Below, in pieces: positions 21,202 to 33,044 of a DNA stretch of 64,000 nt (position 1 is the first letter of the stretch; every line of letters starts with the position of its first letter). The notes beneath the pieces are model-generated. The model was not told the DNA's origin. It did not search any database and saw nothing but the letters and a program-made list of their open reading frames with translations. The DNA is from Nemophila menziesii (lineage: Eukaryota > Streptophyta > Magnoliopsida > Boraginales > Hydrophyllaceae). A program made the translations under genes and the position numbers. The stretch spans positions 36,009,505 to 36,073,504 of the forward strand of contig JARWIR010000003.1 in NCBI GenBank assembly GCA_029959085.1. The letters are read 5' to 3'.

Positions 21202-21627
21202 CTATGTTGTAGATCTCAGTTTCGCAGCCAAGACGGTAGACTGGGGCCTAGCGCCTAGGAGGGATTACGCGGGGCCTAGGCGGGACTAAGTAGTTTTGAA
21301 TCTAGCTATTTTGATTTATATATTTAGTAATACATGTGTTTCAATTATAATAATTAAATCTATTTAAATCATAAAATTCATCTAACAACATTATTGTATA
21401 TATAAAAATACAAAAATTAGAGTTATAATATCGTATCAAGAATTTTTAAGAGTACGAAATAGAAAAGGAAGGCTTAGGCAGCCATTTTTTGCCATTAATC
21501 GGTGCCTAGGCGGGCTAGGTTCTCTTCAACGGCAACTAAGGCGCTAGGCAAAACTACCTAACATTATTACTAGGCGTAAGCGGTTGAAGGGTGATTTGAC
21601 GCCTAGGCGGCGATTTCTACAACATAG
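21202..21627. mobile_element. 426-bp MITE with CTATGTTGTAGA inverted ends
   Basis: Left end CTATGTTGTAGA and right end TCTACAACATAG form inverted repeats. Next to both lie GCCTAGGCGG-type palindromes. The flanking 8 bp (CCTGCACG and TTTGCACA) share five positions, suggesting a decayed 8-bp duplication and a hAT origin. Comparison with 295-335, where the same Athila sequence is uninterrupted, confirms the insertion. Confidence 0.65.
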
Positions 21628-21747
21628 TTTGCACATCAAAAACACTGTATACCTTTCTCATTAACGTAATATACAACTAAAACATTAATAAAATTTAATA
21701 ATAAATTCTAATAACATAAAATTAAAACTAATAAAGCATTCAAAAAC

Positions 21748-21800
21748 ACAAGTTGTCTCCCAAGAAGAACTTTTGTTTGTTACGTCTTTAAGTTTGACAC
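21748..21800 (-). other. Conserved non-coding block after pol
   Basis: The minus strand reads AACGTGTCAAACTTAAAGACG and then CTTGGGAGACAACTTG, matching 32835-32882 and 54960-55005. Confidence 0.6.
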
Positions 21801-22660
21801 GTTAGCTGCCATGAAAATTGTATTGAGCCTCGTGCGGTACTCCTCTGCTTAAACTCGCCTCTCCCTTGATAGGGTAAATTTGAAACCTTCTCAAATAAAT
21901 TTTTATTCATTTGATCTTTGAAAGGTGGTTGGTATTTCCCCTATTTTTCCTTCTTATACTCATGACGAAACAACTTCTTCACCAAGTGATATATGAGGAC
22001 CGTTTTTTCTGGTATAAGATGATTACCCGTTGATCTTCAATAATTTTTTATCCAATCCAATTCTTTGCAAGAATACATTGCTTTATACATGCTTCTAGCT
22101 CAAGCAATCCAACATCTCCAATTACATATTATCACTAGAACTCACGAATTCCTTCAACTCCTTGCTTTGGTGGACTTTTGGTGGTGCAAGGTGAGCGTAC
22201 AAGGTATCCATGATTATATTACGACTTAGCATATTTAGGGGACACCCCCAATCTAGTGATATCCTAATGATGGTCAAATATTTTTCATCTCGTAACCGCT
22301 TGAGTCTAGTCTCTTGATTTTTTTCTTAATTTTTCTTCCACCATACTAGACTTTACCATCAAACTTTCCTATTGTACCTCTTGCACCTCATTGTTCCTTT
22401 TCAACTATCCATGTTCTTGTGGGTAACGATAAGGTCCTTGGTAGTAGTTACTACCCCCAATATTGATATCCCGGAGAGTCTTCCTCATGGTTGAATGGTT
22501 CAGGATCCGGATAATATCCTCCATACATTTATATAGATACTGTTGGACTTTTTTCAATACCCTAAGTATATCACATGTGACAGAGAGAAAACCCGAAACC
22601 AAGCGTAAAATAACAACTAAAAACTACTATACCAAACTAAAAACAAAAAAAGATAACGTT
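21801..22660 (-). pseudogene. Badly decayed Athila gag
   Basis: Only traces are legible, for example SNYYQGPYRYPQEHG at about 22450-22405, resembling the Tyr/Gln-rich C-terminal Gag stretch of the other copies. No continuous frame survives. Confidence 0.5.
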
Positions 22661-22664
22661 GTAG

Positions 22665-22683
22665 TCCCTAGAAACAGGGCCAA
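22665..22683 (-). other. Degenerate primer binding site
   Basis: The minus strand TTGGCCCTGTTTCTAGGGA sits at the expected place after the LTR and looks like a mutated form of the tRNA-Asp type site. Confidence 0.55.
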
Positions 22684-22688
22684 TAACT

Positions 22689-24167
22689 TGTCGGTCCCTC
22701 GGGTGTGATAATAATCAACAACTAAAGAAGGGTGACGTCCCGCAAGTGCACAGGTCATTAAAAAGTAATAATTTGATAAGTATAAGGTTTATTGTCTCCA
22801 CGGGTACTATGAAAGTTAAATCAATACGTTTCGCAAGTATAATGGTGTAAAGTTGTAACTAAAACGGAAATGAAATGACTTTGCTTTTGGTTTGATTTTA
22901 TAATTTAAATGCTCAAATGTAAATGCAAATAAATTAACGATAAATAAGATGAGAAAGAAATGCTCGAGTCTTGCTACTAATCCCCGAAGTTAACTAAGAA
23001 ATTTCTATATGTTAGGGTGACTTGGTGATTTCTCGTTAATCGGGATTCAATAGTCTCTCTAACTCCTGTAAGGTTCGACTTAGAGAGCTCTCATACTGAA
23101 CTTCTAAAGTAACAAACCTAACCATATTGACTACCTCGGGTAGTCAAGACCCGTCAGTTCACTAACGGACACAGGCGCATATCTACTACATCCATAACCA
23201 CCACCACCCCCCCCCCCCTTCCGGATGCTAATTTTATTACCCTACCTCCTTAAAATATGATCAAGATACGAGTGGAAATTAAGCATAAGATATAGCCAAT
23301 ATAAATAATCTCAATTCGTTCAAATAATATAATAATATCAATTTAGTATTCTAGGGTTCATACATAAACAATACTCAAGAAATAAAGGATTTAGTTAATA
23401 ATGAAAAAAGATAAAAACACTAATTAAAAGTGGAATAATCATGTTCACTACGAAAAACCAATAAAAATAGAAACAAAGTATACTGAAAACAGAGGTGGAA
23501 TGATTTAGCAATGGTGGAAATCCTTGTCGTCTTCTTCTTCTTTCTGCTCCAAGAGCTTCTTCTCTTCTATAATGACTAAAAGCGGCTCTAGTTCTGGTCA
23601 AAAGTGATTCTCTAATGATATTTTCTGGTATATATAGGCTTAAAATCGAATTAGGTTAAAATGGCCCAAACCCGTTTTTACTTAACAGAATTCTAGTTCG
23701 AACCACGGCAACGACAACTAACATAACTTATTCATTTCATCTCCTAATTACGAACCGTCAGATTCCACATGCTCCCAACTTCACGTACTCTCTAGATATA
23801 AAAGTATCCTCCATAATCATTGTCAGTTTCGCATGGCATCTTATACAATCTACTTTCCAAATTTGACCGGCACAAGCTTTCGTTGCCTAAAAGTGGTTGA
23901 ATCTCCCTTTTCCGACTTTTCTTGGGGTTAGGCTTGACTTTTTTACTTCTCCTAATAGTCTTGGAACCTTTTATTAACCATGTACCTAAAATCTACACAC
24001 TTAACACACAATTTAGGCATAAAATATCAATAAACAACCATATGTCCAAAATAAGAAGGAAAAGTGAGATACGTCGAGTATTAGGAAAAAATTTCCCACT
24101 TAGGCCCAATAAACACCCAAAAATATGTCTCATAATGGATTAATCCATCATGAAAAGGGATACATCA
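22689..24167 (-). repeat. Athila-type LTR, flanked by a polypurine-like tract and a primer site
   Basis: On the minus strand it starts TGATGTATCCC and ends GACCGACA, 1479 bp. Its first 250 bp closely parallel the LTR at 39077 (GATGGATCAAT, GGGTGTTTACTGGGCC). A poly-C run lies at about 23205. Upstream of its start the minus strand reads GAGTTGAGGGTG, like a polypurine tract. Confidence 0.75.
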
Positions 24168-24439
24168 CACCCTCAACTCAATTATCACCTGCAATGCATC
24201 CATGCATACAACTCAAGCAAAAGGATTAAACACACAATATCAGTTCACACACTAAATAATTAGATAACTCCAAGTAATTCTCAAATTTTATAAAGAAGAA
24301 GATAAATCATAGAAATATAGATATTTTAGTGACATGAATGACCGGGAGTGAATGGAATTATTATCATGGGAGACTTATCTGCGGGTTCCAACCTCGAATG
24401 GCTTCAAAAGGTCTTGAATTTGCAGACTTCAAAAGGTCT
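24168..24439. other. Short stretch of possible Athila 3' internal DNA, otherwise unassigned
   Basis: The minus strand next to the LTR ends in a polypurine-like GAGTTGAGGGTG. The rest is AT-rich and not recognised. Confidence 0.35.
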
Positions 24440-24775
24440 TGAATCCCAACGGGCGGTACACTGCCCCACCCCATATACCATCATGACGATTACCCCACGG
24501 TCAAATTGACCAGTAAGTTTTGTGCTTGTGTGTTACATTGTGCCCAACGAACGGTGCACCATGCGCGAATTAATATTGTGGAGTACTTGTCGACACGGTA
24601 TAAAAGGTCAAAGACTTGGAGAGATCGAGCAGTACACTGCGCCCAACGGGCGGTGCACCGCGGAGTTGAAAAGGGTCACGGCGGGTAGGCCATGGTCCAT
24701 TTGGTCAGAAGCTCACATGTCAGGCATGGTACACCGTGCCTACAAGTGGTACACCATGCCACGACGCAAGGGATC
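24440..24775. repeat. Palindrome cluster C of the post-pol region
   Basis: Contains the perfect palindrome GCGGTGCACCGC (24650-24661) plus GGCGGTACACTGCCC, ACGGTGCACCATG and GGTACACCGTGCC. Open frames across it are not genes. Confidence 0.7.
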
Positions 24776-25117
24776 ATGTGAAGGGAACTATATGTTCTTC
24801 CCTTGACCTAAACCTTAAGCCTCCTTCTTCCCCAAGCACCCAAACTCCATTAGAGCTTTAACCTTACCTTCACTTACCATCAAAACACAACCAAATAACC
24901 AAAATTTCATATCAAAAATTATCCTTAGATCATTCTAATTAACAATTACACAACCAAATGACTCCAAAATCCAAAGAAATCAAGATCCAAATAAAAAAAA
25001 ATCAAAACCCTTTTCCAAATTTTCTTACATCCTTCTCACCCACCACAAATCCTTCATACCCACATAAAAAACATCATCCACAAATAATACCTTATTCACC
25101 CACTTCAAGGGGTAATT

Positions 25118-25957
25118 TCAAGCTTGGTAAAATTTTAGGTTGGAGGGATGACACGAAGAATAGAGACACTTTCTCATGTGAGGGAGATGAATAAGAATCC
25201 AAACAAGGAATTGGGTGATAAAAAGTGGAAACCACTTGAGGTTTATGTGAGTATGGAAAAAAAGCAAAGAGTTAATCCGAGTAATGTGACTAAAAAGGAA
25301 CCGGTTATAGTGGATTTGAATGTTCATGAACAAGAAATTATGATTTTGAAAGAGAAGACACTACAGCATATCCAAATCAAAGTGCCTTTACCCAACATCA
25401 GCAGTGCTTCTAGGGCCCTAGAAGCTATTGCAACAAGAATCATGATTACCTTGACATTCCCAAACAAGAAAAAAATTGTGAAGGAAGATGGAAATGATGA
25501 ATGCAAGATATTTCTTGAGAAAGGGGATAGATTGGGTTGGAATACGTTCATGATAGAGCGTTCGAGTTTGAATATTGAGCTAGTAAAAGAGTTCTATCTT
25601 GGCCTCTTTAGCCGAGATAGTGAATAAAGAGTTCTCATTTGAGGCAAGTTAGTCCCTTTCACAGTTGAAGAAATCCGTAGCCACTTCAAGTTGAAGAAAT
25701 TGGTTGGACCATGCAAATATCAAGAAGCATTGAAGAAAATCAAAACCTTTGATTGGAATCAACTGCATGAACAGGTTTCTAGTGAGGATTTGGTGTTATA
25801 TTATGATAAAGAAGAAGAGGAGTTGAGTACGTCGTGGCCTTACAAGTTCCTTAAGCCGATGCAAAAATATGGTACCACTTCCTTACACCCTCAGCTTTTG
25901 GGAACACTTAAACTACGGATGTACTTCAAAAATCCACCATTTTTTTTTAATTGTATT
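25118..25957 (+). pseudogene. Athila post-pol ORF (plant-transposon-protein type), first part
   Basis: From the ATG at 25148 there is a 159-codon frame with KGDRLGWNTFMIERSSLNIE and LVKEFYLGLF, the pattern (rGW...lvreFYxnl) of the uncharacterised ORF found after pol in many Athila/Tat copies. After a stop at 25625, a second frame continues with PFTVEEIRSHFKLKKLVGPC and YQEALKKIKTFDWNQL. The continuation lies beyond the nested element at 37186-37530. Function is unknown; it is sometimes called env-like by position, but I see no signal peptide or membrane segment. Confidence 0.6.
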
Positions 25958-27448
25958 TGATGTCTCCTAATTTGTGATAATAAAACTTATCTCTGAGACA
26001 TCATTTTAGGCTTATTTATTAGTTTATAGGTTGATTTTAGCTTAGTTTAGTGCACTTTCCTATTTTGGGTCTTGATTTAGTAAACATAATATTTTTAGAG
26101 CATATTGGGTTTAATTGTTTATTTAGTGTGAAGCTTTAAAGATAATTATGGAGATTAATTAGAGTCCAAGTCAAAGTCTACAACTTATGGAAAGAGATTT
26201 GCATGGAAATTGGACATAAATGTAACAAAGGCTAAAAATATGGAAAAGGAAAAGCTGCCTAAATCTGAGATTCTGCAGCACACGCCTAAAGAAGTGATGA
26301 TAACTCCTACAAGGAAGCCTATTTTGGTAAAAACCCTTCATAGGGACGTATATAATTCTCTGAGGATTCTTTTGGTATATTATGGAGCAAAAACCGACCA
26401 ATAACGAGGAAGATATACTCAAAACAGTTCAGCAGTAATTATCCATACGAATTTGAGTTGGGCTTGGAGTCCATTACTTGGCCTTATCTCCAAGAAACGA
26501 ATTAGGTCAACCTATACACTATAAATACAGCCTCTTAACACTCTTAAATCATCCTTGGTGAAACCTTAAACCAAGAGGAAGCTTACAACACAAGAGAGAA
26601 GTCTGGAAGGACCTGTTCAACAATGTCTTCTTCTACCTTTAAATTTGTAATTTCTTTCTTTTCTTTCATGAACTAAATTTCTTTAGCTTGAGTTTTAGCA
26701 TATATGTATGAACCCTAGTTTTGATTGACATCTATCTAATTTGGGAACTTAATGTTTTAAATTGAATTATAGTTTTTATTCTCTGTTTATGTGTTTGGAT
26801 TTATATTATGTGTTCTTGTGGATCGCGACCATATAGAATTACCATCTAGTAGTTAGGTCACCATTGACAACGGTGTTTAATTACATGTTTAGCACATAAC
26901 GTCTAGTATCCGGTTTAGATCTGACAAATCAACCTAACTAGATAATCACTATGGTTTAGTTCTTTGTGACTATTTACCAATTACAGGAAAAGTTTGCTTA
27001 GGAAGCCTTATTGACACAGGTAAATCCTATTTAAACTACCGATAGCGAATTGGAACCGATTATTGAAATACTACATAATTCACCCTTACATGTTTAGAAC
27101 GGCAAAACTAGTGGGGATTACATGCTAGTGACTCAAGCTATATTCTCATATTACTTCTCTTTCATATTTAATTTTCTGTCTTTAATGTCTTAGTTTTAAT
27201 CTAGTTAATTATAAAATCAAACAAAAATCTATTTATCTTTATTTTATTTGCGTTTAGTTGTTCTAGCTTTAATTATTTACACTTGATATTTGCATAAGAT
27301 TCCCCTAACCTTCGTAGTCTCTGCGGAACGAATCTTAATCATTTAACTAAAACTTGCATACGATCTGTATACTTGCAGAACCGTGTCAGTCTAGGGTATT
27401 TATCTGCACTTATTTATATCTTATTTTATCACACCCTAGGCCCTACCA
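25958..27448 (+). repeat. 5' LTR of the nested Athila element
   Basis: 1491 bp, TGATGTCTCC...CTACCA. Promoter-like CTATAAATACAGCC begins at 26518. The open frames at 26171-26404 (both strands) recur in the 3' LTR because the LTRs are copies, not because they encode protein. Confidence 0.93.
26517..26527 (+). promoter_or_regulatory. TATA box of the Athila LTR promoter
   Basis: ACTATAAATAC, matched at about 36250 in the 3' LTR and by similar CTATAAATAC motifs in the other Athila LTRs (48604, 60245). Transcription of the element probably starts some 30 bp downstream. Confidence 0.55.
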
Positions 27449-27454
27449 AGTTTT

Positions 27455-27472
27455 TGGCGCCGCTGTCGGGGA
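27455..27472 (+). other. Primer binding site, tRNA-Asp type
   Basis: TGGCGCCGCTGTCGGGGA, 6 bp after the 5' LTR. Two mismatches to the plant tRNA-Asp 3' complement. Confidence 0.88.
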
Positions 27473-27574
27473 CTACATCGTTAGTCCTTGTGCATATATC
27501 TTGTGCTTTTATTTTTAGTTAGTTCTATTTTACGCTTTTGTCTTTTAGTTTTTGTTTTTCAGATTTATATACAG

Positions 27575-28945
27575 ATGGAGAAACCAAGGAGACTTGACCT
27601 ACCCATCGAGTTTAGAGTGGAGCCACGAGGAATTCGCGCTCCGGAAATTCAAGCCGCAAAATTTAAACCTGATCCAGGGATGCTAACTCAGTTTGCAACT
27701 CATGGATTATTCAGCGGTGCTGCACATCAAGATCCGATCCGATATATTCAGAAATTCATGCAGATCTGTGATGCCTATATCATAAGAGGAGTGACTAGGG
27801 AACAAGTGTATTACCTGATGTTCCAGTTCTTCTTAACCGGATGTGCAAGCGATTGGTATGATACCCAATACCCTCATGTTATTCCAGATTGGGACAAACT
27901 TCAAACAAGATTCCTAGACCGCTTCTATCCGGTTAGTAGACGTTTAAAAGATATGTTGGAGCTTGAACAATTTATACAGGAAGACGGAGAAAGTTTGGGT
28001 GAAGCATGGTTACGATTTACAGAAAAGAAAGCGAGATGTCCATATCATAGATCCTCGCCGGAATATTACTTAACCTTGTTTTATGGAGGCCTTAATGACA
28101 AATCAAGAGAGAAAGCAGATTCGTTAGGAAACGCAGGTTTTGTGTTACTAGATCCTGAAGAGGCTGAGTTGGGGATGGAAAGAATTCTTGAGAACGAGAG
28201 AAGTTGGCCAAAGAGATCAGAAAAAGAAAACACTTCAGAATCTCTGAAGCTTAAAGAATTGGCTCAACAACTCGAAGAGCTACAAGAACAAGCCCGAACA
28301 ATTTCTCAGGTGAATACAGTACGTGCAATTCCTTCGTGTCCTGGTTGTGGATCAAGAAATCATGTGTGGGAAGGATGTACGAATAATCCAGCAGTAGCTT
28401 CCGTTACCTATCCGCAAGATAACTATTATACGAATGGTTATACTTACCCTCAAGAAAGCTACACTAATTATCAACAACCTCCACAGCAAAAGAGTTGGGT
28501 CAGAAAGCAAGAAACTTATCATCAACCCCAACCTCAATCCTATAATCCACCACAACCTATTCAGACAGAGGCACCCATTGTTTAGAAAGCTTGTCAAGAA
28601 ACGAAGAAAGATCCACCTAAACAATCAATGCAACTGGCAAAATAAGAACAACTCCAGAGCTTGAATACGAGTATGGCTAAATTAATGCAAACAGTTGAAA
28701 ACGACATGAGTCGTAGCCAACAGAAGATTCAAGCCCATCAGAAGATTATCAAGCAACTAGAGCATACTTTATCACATATGGCGAGTACATTACAAAATCG
28801 GCCAAAAGGGCAACTGCCCAATGATACTATTGCTCCTAGAGATGATTCTTGCCATGCAGTTGAATTGCGAAGTGGAAAACAACTACCTCCACCTAGACCA
28901 GAAATAGAACCAATCCCTATTCCAGAAACCAGGGGGAAGAAATAG
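27575..28945 (+). pseudogene. Athila gag
   Basis: I take the ATG at 27575 (MEKPRRLDLP) because it aligns with the other copy at 49691; the longer open frame upstream runs through leader sequence. The core Gag retrotransposon domain contains FMQICDAYIIRGVTREQVYY, DWDKLQTRFLDRFYP and ARCPYHRSSPEYYLTLFYGG, and is followed by a C-x2-C-x4-H-x4-C knuckle (CPGCGSRNHVWEGC at about 28338). One stop (TAG at 28583) and another before 28661 break the frame; reading resumes in the same frame to 28945 with CHAVELRSGKQLPPPR. Gag would form the virus-like particle in the cytoplasm. It is damaged but well preserved. Confidence 0.88.
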
Positions 28946-29019
28946 TCAAAGATACAGCAGAGGAGGTAGTTAAACCAAAGAGTGTCCAACCCGAGACACC
29001 TGAAAAGACGAGAAAACCA

Positions 29020-30060
29020 GTGGAACTTAATACACGCCCTCCACCACCATACCCTTCACGTGTCAGAAAGAAGAACAATGACCTGGAATTCAAGAAGTTC
29101 GTTGATATGTTGAAGAAATTGGAAGTTAATATACCACTTGTTGAAGCTCTCAAGAGGATGCCAACCTATCTTAAATTCATGAAAGACATTCTCTCCAACA
29201 AGCGAAGTATAGAAACTGGGGAAACAATTGGATTACCTATGGAGTGTAGTGCTATATGTCAAAGTAAGTTGCCACCAAAGCTAGAAGATCCCGAAAGTTT
29301 TACAATTCCCATCGGCATTGGAGATAGTTGGACCGGGAAAGCATTATGTGATTTAGGCGCGAGTATCAATCTCATGCCTAGATCTCTGTTCGAGAAGCTT
29401 AATATTGGAGAAGTAGTACCCACATCTGTGGTATTACAAATGGCGGATCGCTCCCTCTCACGACCAATAGGTAAAATCGAAGATGTTTTAGTTAAAGCTG
29501 GCTCTTTTATTTTCCCTTGTGATTTTATTATTCTTGACTACGACGCGGATAAGAATGTCCCCATCATTTTGGGTAGACCATTCTTAGCCACGGGGCGTAC
29601 ACTAATTGATGTTGAGAATGGTGAGTTGATCATGAGAGTACAAGTCGAACAGATACGATTCAATATGTTTCAGGCTATGAAGTTACCAAACTCAAAAGAT
29701 GAATGTTTCAAAATAGATGTCATCGGAAAAATTGCGCAAGAAGTCTTCAATGAAGCAAGCTTAGATGATGATCTTGACGAAGCCTTAGCACTTGAATCAC
29801 CAGAGGAACTCGATATTCCCCCTGAAGATGTTGCTGCATTAGGATCAAATGTACGAGAACTACTTCGAGAATCAGGTGACATTGAACCAATGAAACAACC
29901 ATCTATAATATGTCCACCTGTTCTCGAAGAAAAACCACTTCCAGATCATCTACGCTATACATATCTAGGTACGAATAAAACTTTGCCTGTTATTATTTCT
30001 GCTAACCTTTTAGGTCCTCAAGAGGAGAAGTTGCTTCATGTACTTCGAGCAAACAAATAA
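29020..30060 (+). pseudogene. Athila pol: protease and N-terminal RT region
   Basis: A 346-codon frame, shifted by one relative to gag. The aspartic protease motif DLGASINLMP begins at residue 111 (29350), followed by ILGRPFLATG, the second conserved protease block. The frame ends at a TAA (30058-30060) in a stretch that is lysine-coding in relatives, and the protein continues in the same frame to the RT. The protease would process Gag-Pol. Confidence 0.88.
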
Positions 30061-31470
30061 GCAATCGGATGGAATATTGCCGACATCAAAGGAATTAGCC
30101 CTTCCGTTTGCAAACACAAAATCATTCTTGAGAACGAAGGTGGGCGATATATAGAGGGACAGAGAAGGCTCATGCTAGCTATGAAAGAAGTAGTGAGGAA
30201 GGAAGTTATCAAGTTGTTAGACGCAGGAATTATCTATTCGGTTGCTAGTAGTGATTGGGTTAGTCCAGTGCAATGTGTTCCAAAGAAAGGAGGTATCACT
30301 ACCATCCTTAATTATCAAGGCGAAGCCATACCATCCAGACCAGTTGTGGGGTGGCGAGTGTGCATGGATTACCGAAGACTAAACAAAGCTACAAAGAAAG
30401 ATCACTTCCTGCTACCATTCATTGATCAGATGCTAGACAAGCTTGCAGGGAGAGAATATTATTGTTTCCTTGACGGATATTCGGGTTATAATCAGATTTG
30501 TGTGGATCCCCTCGATCAACACAAAACAACTTTCACTTGTCCGTTTGGTACTTTTGCTTATAGAAGAATGTCGTTTGGTTTATGCAATGCACCTGCCACG
30601 TTCCAGAGGTGCATGATGGCGATATTTTGGGACATGTGATAAATATTTGGAGGTTTTTATGGATGATTTTTCGGTATTTGGAGATAGTTTTGATGATTGT
30701 TTGAATAATCTTGAAAAAGTCCTTGTGAGATGTAGAGAAAAAGATCTTGTGCTTAATTAGGAAAAATGCCACTTCATGGTTCAAGAGGGAATTGTGTTGG
30801 GACATAAAGTTTCGAAGGCATGGATGGAGGTCGATCGTGCTAAAATTGAAGTTATCAAAACATTACCACCTCCAGTTTCTGTTAAAGGAGTAAGAAGTTT
30901 CTTGGGTCACGCAGGATTTTATCGAAGATTTATTAAAAATTTCTCCAAGATCGCCAAACCGCTTTGCTCTTTACTTGAAAAGGATACTCCTTTTAATTTT
31001 ACTGAAGAATGTCTTCAAGCGTTTTTTACGATTAAAGAGAAACTGATCTCTACACCTATTGTTATACCTCCTGATTGGAAAGCTCCGTTTGAACTTATGT
31101 GCGATGCTAGTGATCACGCTATGGGTGTTGTGTTGGGACAGAGGAAAGACAAGATTTTCCACACAATTTATTATGCAAGTAAGACTTTCAACGCTGCCCA
31201 GATGAATTATACAGTGACGGAGAAAGAGATGTTGGCCGTGGTTTATGCTTTTGATAAATTTCGTTCCCATTTGATTGGGAAGAAAACTGTTGTATACACG
31301 GACCATTCAGCTATTAGGTACCTTATGGAGAAAAAGGACGCTAAGCCGCGTCTTATTAGATGGGTACTATTGCTTCAAGAATTTGACATAGACATTCGAG
31401 ACCGAAAATGATGCGAGAATCAAGTTGCTGATCACTTATCAAGGCTCGAAGGATCTGATGCGAACGAAGA
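30061..31470 (+). pseudogene. Athila pol: reverse transcriptase and RNase H
   Basis: RT blocks in order: [49 protein letters not shown] and FMDDFSVFG with catalytic DD at 30662-30667. RNase H follows with [36 protein letters not shown] and [12 protein letters not shown]. Defects I can see are a 2-bp deletion near 30637 (the copy at 52757 reads GACATGATTGATAAATAC), a TAG at about 30758, and a TGA at 31409 in the stretch before [12 protein letters not shown]. No active enzyme can be made without readthrough. Confidence 0.9.
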
Positions 31471-31474
31471 ACCA

Positions 31475-32825
31475 TTGTTGGTTAAAGAGGTATTCCATGA
31501 TGAACAACTGTTTGCTATTAAACATGCTTTTGTGCCATGGTATGCAGATCTAGTCAACCTCATTGTGAGTGGTGTTTTTCCCAAAGATATCCACCCACAA
31601 CAAAGACACAGATTGAATCACCAGGCCAAAGAGTATTATTGGGATGAACCGTACCTCTGGAAGATTTGTAGTGACCAAGTGGTTAGAAGATGTGTGCATG
31701 AAGGTGAAATGGAGAAAATCATTGAAAGTTGTCATAGTTCACCTTATGGAGGTCACTTTAAAGGCGATAGAACCGCAGCTAAAATTCTTCAATCCGGATT
31801 CTATTGGCCTACCATACACAAAGATTGTCATCGTTTTGTCCAGTCATGTCAAAGATGCCAGTTCACTGGCAATATATCAAAAAGAGACGCGATGCCGCTT
31901 AACAATATCCTAGAAGTTGAAATCTTTGATGTATGGGGAATAGATTTCATGGGACCTTTCATCACTTCCCATGGAAATCTTTATATTTTGCTTGCGGTAG
32001 ATTATGTATCAAAGTGGGTAGAAGCAGTGGCAACACCAAAGAACGATGCTCAAACTGTGATTAAGTTCTTAAAAACAAACATCTTTTCAAGACATGGTAC
32101 GCCACGTGTTCTAATCAGTGATAAAGGTACCCACTTTATTAATGCTCCTCTGAGAAACTATCTTCATAAAGTTTGGAGTGAGACACCGTACTTCAACCGG
32201 TTATCACCCACAAACTAACGGTCAAGCTGAAGTTTCCAACCGGGAAATCAAATATATTCTTGAGAAGACCGTAAATAAATCGAGGAAAGATTGGTCTTTA
32301 AAGCTAGATGATGCTCTCTGGGCTTACAGAACAGCATTTAAAACGCCAGTTGGGGCATCTCCATATCGCATGGTCTACGGCAAAGCGTGTCATCTACCGA
32401 TTAAACTTGAAGCTCGAGCCTACTGGGCTATTAAAACTCCGAATCTAGACCCAGAATTGGCCGAGAAGCAAAGGATGATGCAGCTGAACGAGTTGGAGGA
32501 GTTTCGTTATCTTGCCTACGAAAATTCACGCCTCTATAAGGAGAAAACAAAGCGATGGCATGATAAACGGCTCCGTCCAAAACATTTCGAGAGAGGACAA
32601 AAGGTTTTATTATACAACTCTCGATTTTCGAACTACCCAGGAAAGCTTAAATCCCGTTGGGGAGGACCTTACATTGTTACGAAAGTCACACCTCATGGAG
32701 CGATTAAAATTGAACATCCAACCGAGCAAAGGACATTCATGGTGAATGGCCAGCGTTTGAAAAGATACCATGACAGTGAGGACTTCGGGCGAGAGGAAAC
32801 AATCCATCTCGTAGAATGCGCTTAG
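31475..32825 (+). pseudogene. Athila pol: integrase
   Basis: The zinc-binding region reads [19 protein letters not shown] and [14 protein letters not shown] (HHCC). The catalytic core has [16 protein letters not shown] and, after a frameshift near 32190, [13 protein letters not shown] supplying the Glu. [19 protein letters not shown] and [14 protein letters not shown] follow, then the C-terminal part ending at a stop at 32823. The frame switches between 32178 and 32218. All three catalytic positions survive in the DNA. Confidence 0.88.
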
Positions 32826-32834
32826 CCTGAGGTA

Positions 32835-32882
32835 CATGTCTAACTCAAAGACGTTAAACAAAAGTCCTCTTGGGAGACACCC
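32835..32882 (+). other. Conserved non-coding block after pol
   Basis: GTCTAACTCAAAGACGTTAA then ACAAAAGTCCTCTTGGGAGACA. It is present in the same position after pol at 54960-55005 and in the two pol-less relatives, which suggests a function in the RNA or DNA of the element. Confidence 0.65.
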
Positions 32883-33044
32883 CTTGTTTTAATTACTTTT
32901 TAGATTAGTTTTATTGATTTATAGTGTATAATTTTAAGTTAGTGTATATTTTTAATTGTGTTTACAAGCTAATAGGAGAGAAAGGTAGTGTGCTATTGTG
33001 CACGAAATGAGTTTGGGGTCAAGAAGATTCTTGGAAAAATTCGA

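Larger units (their letters stand above)
18869..24167 (-). mobile_element. Pol-less Athila relative (LTR, gag trace, post-pol region)
   Basis: On the minus strand: LTR 24167-22689, degenerate primer site, decayed gag (about 22660-21800), conserved post-pol block (21800-21748), a MITE insertion (21627-21202), palindrome cluster (21140-20755) and a long 3' non-coding region to about 18869. No protease, RT or integrase is present. The 3' region matches 33380-35330 and 37680-38760 in order. The 3' LTR is missing; LINE sequence begins instead. Confidence 0.75.
24440..25957 (+). mobile_element. Plus-strand Athila remnant, 5' portion (host of the nested element)
   Basis: Starts with palindrome cluster C and continues through a leader to the post-pol ORF. 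It is interrupted at 25957 by the element 25958-37185 and resumes at 37186. gag, pol and the 5' LTR are absent from the window, and sequence to the left belongs to another element. Confidence 0.75.

Noticed and set aside
25118..25957. Intact host gene
   Set aside because: It lies between an Athila palindrome cluster and an Athila 3' region, is split by a retrotransposon and has stops; its motif is the Athila post-pol ORF.
26171..26422. Open frames in the LTR, repeated at 35903-36154
   Set aside because: They are identical only because the LTRs are copies of each other; no other Athila LTR here keeps the frame.
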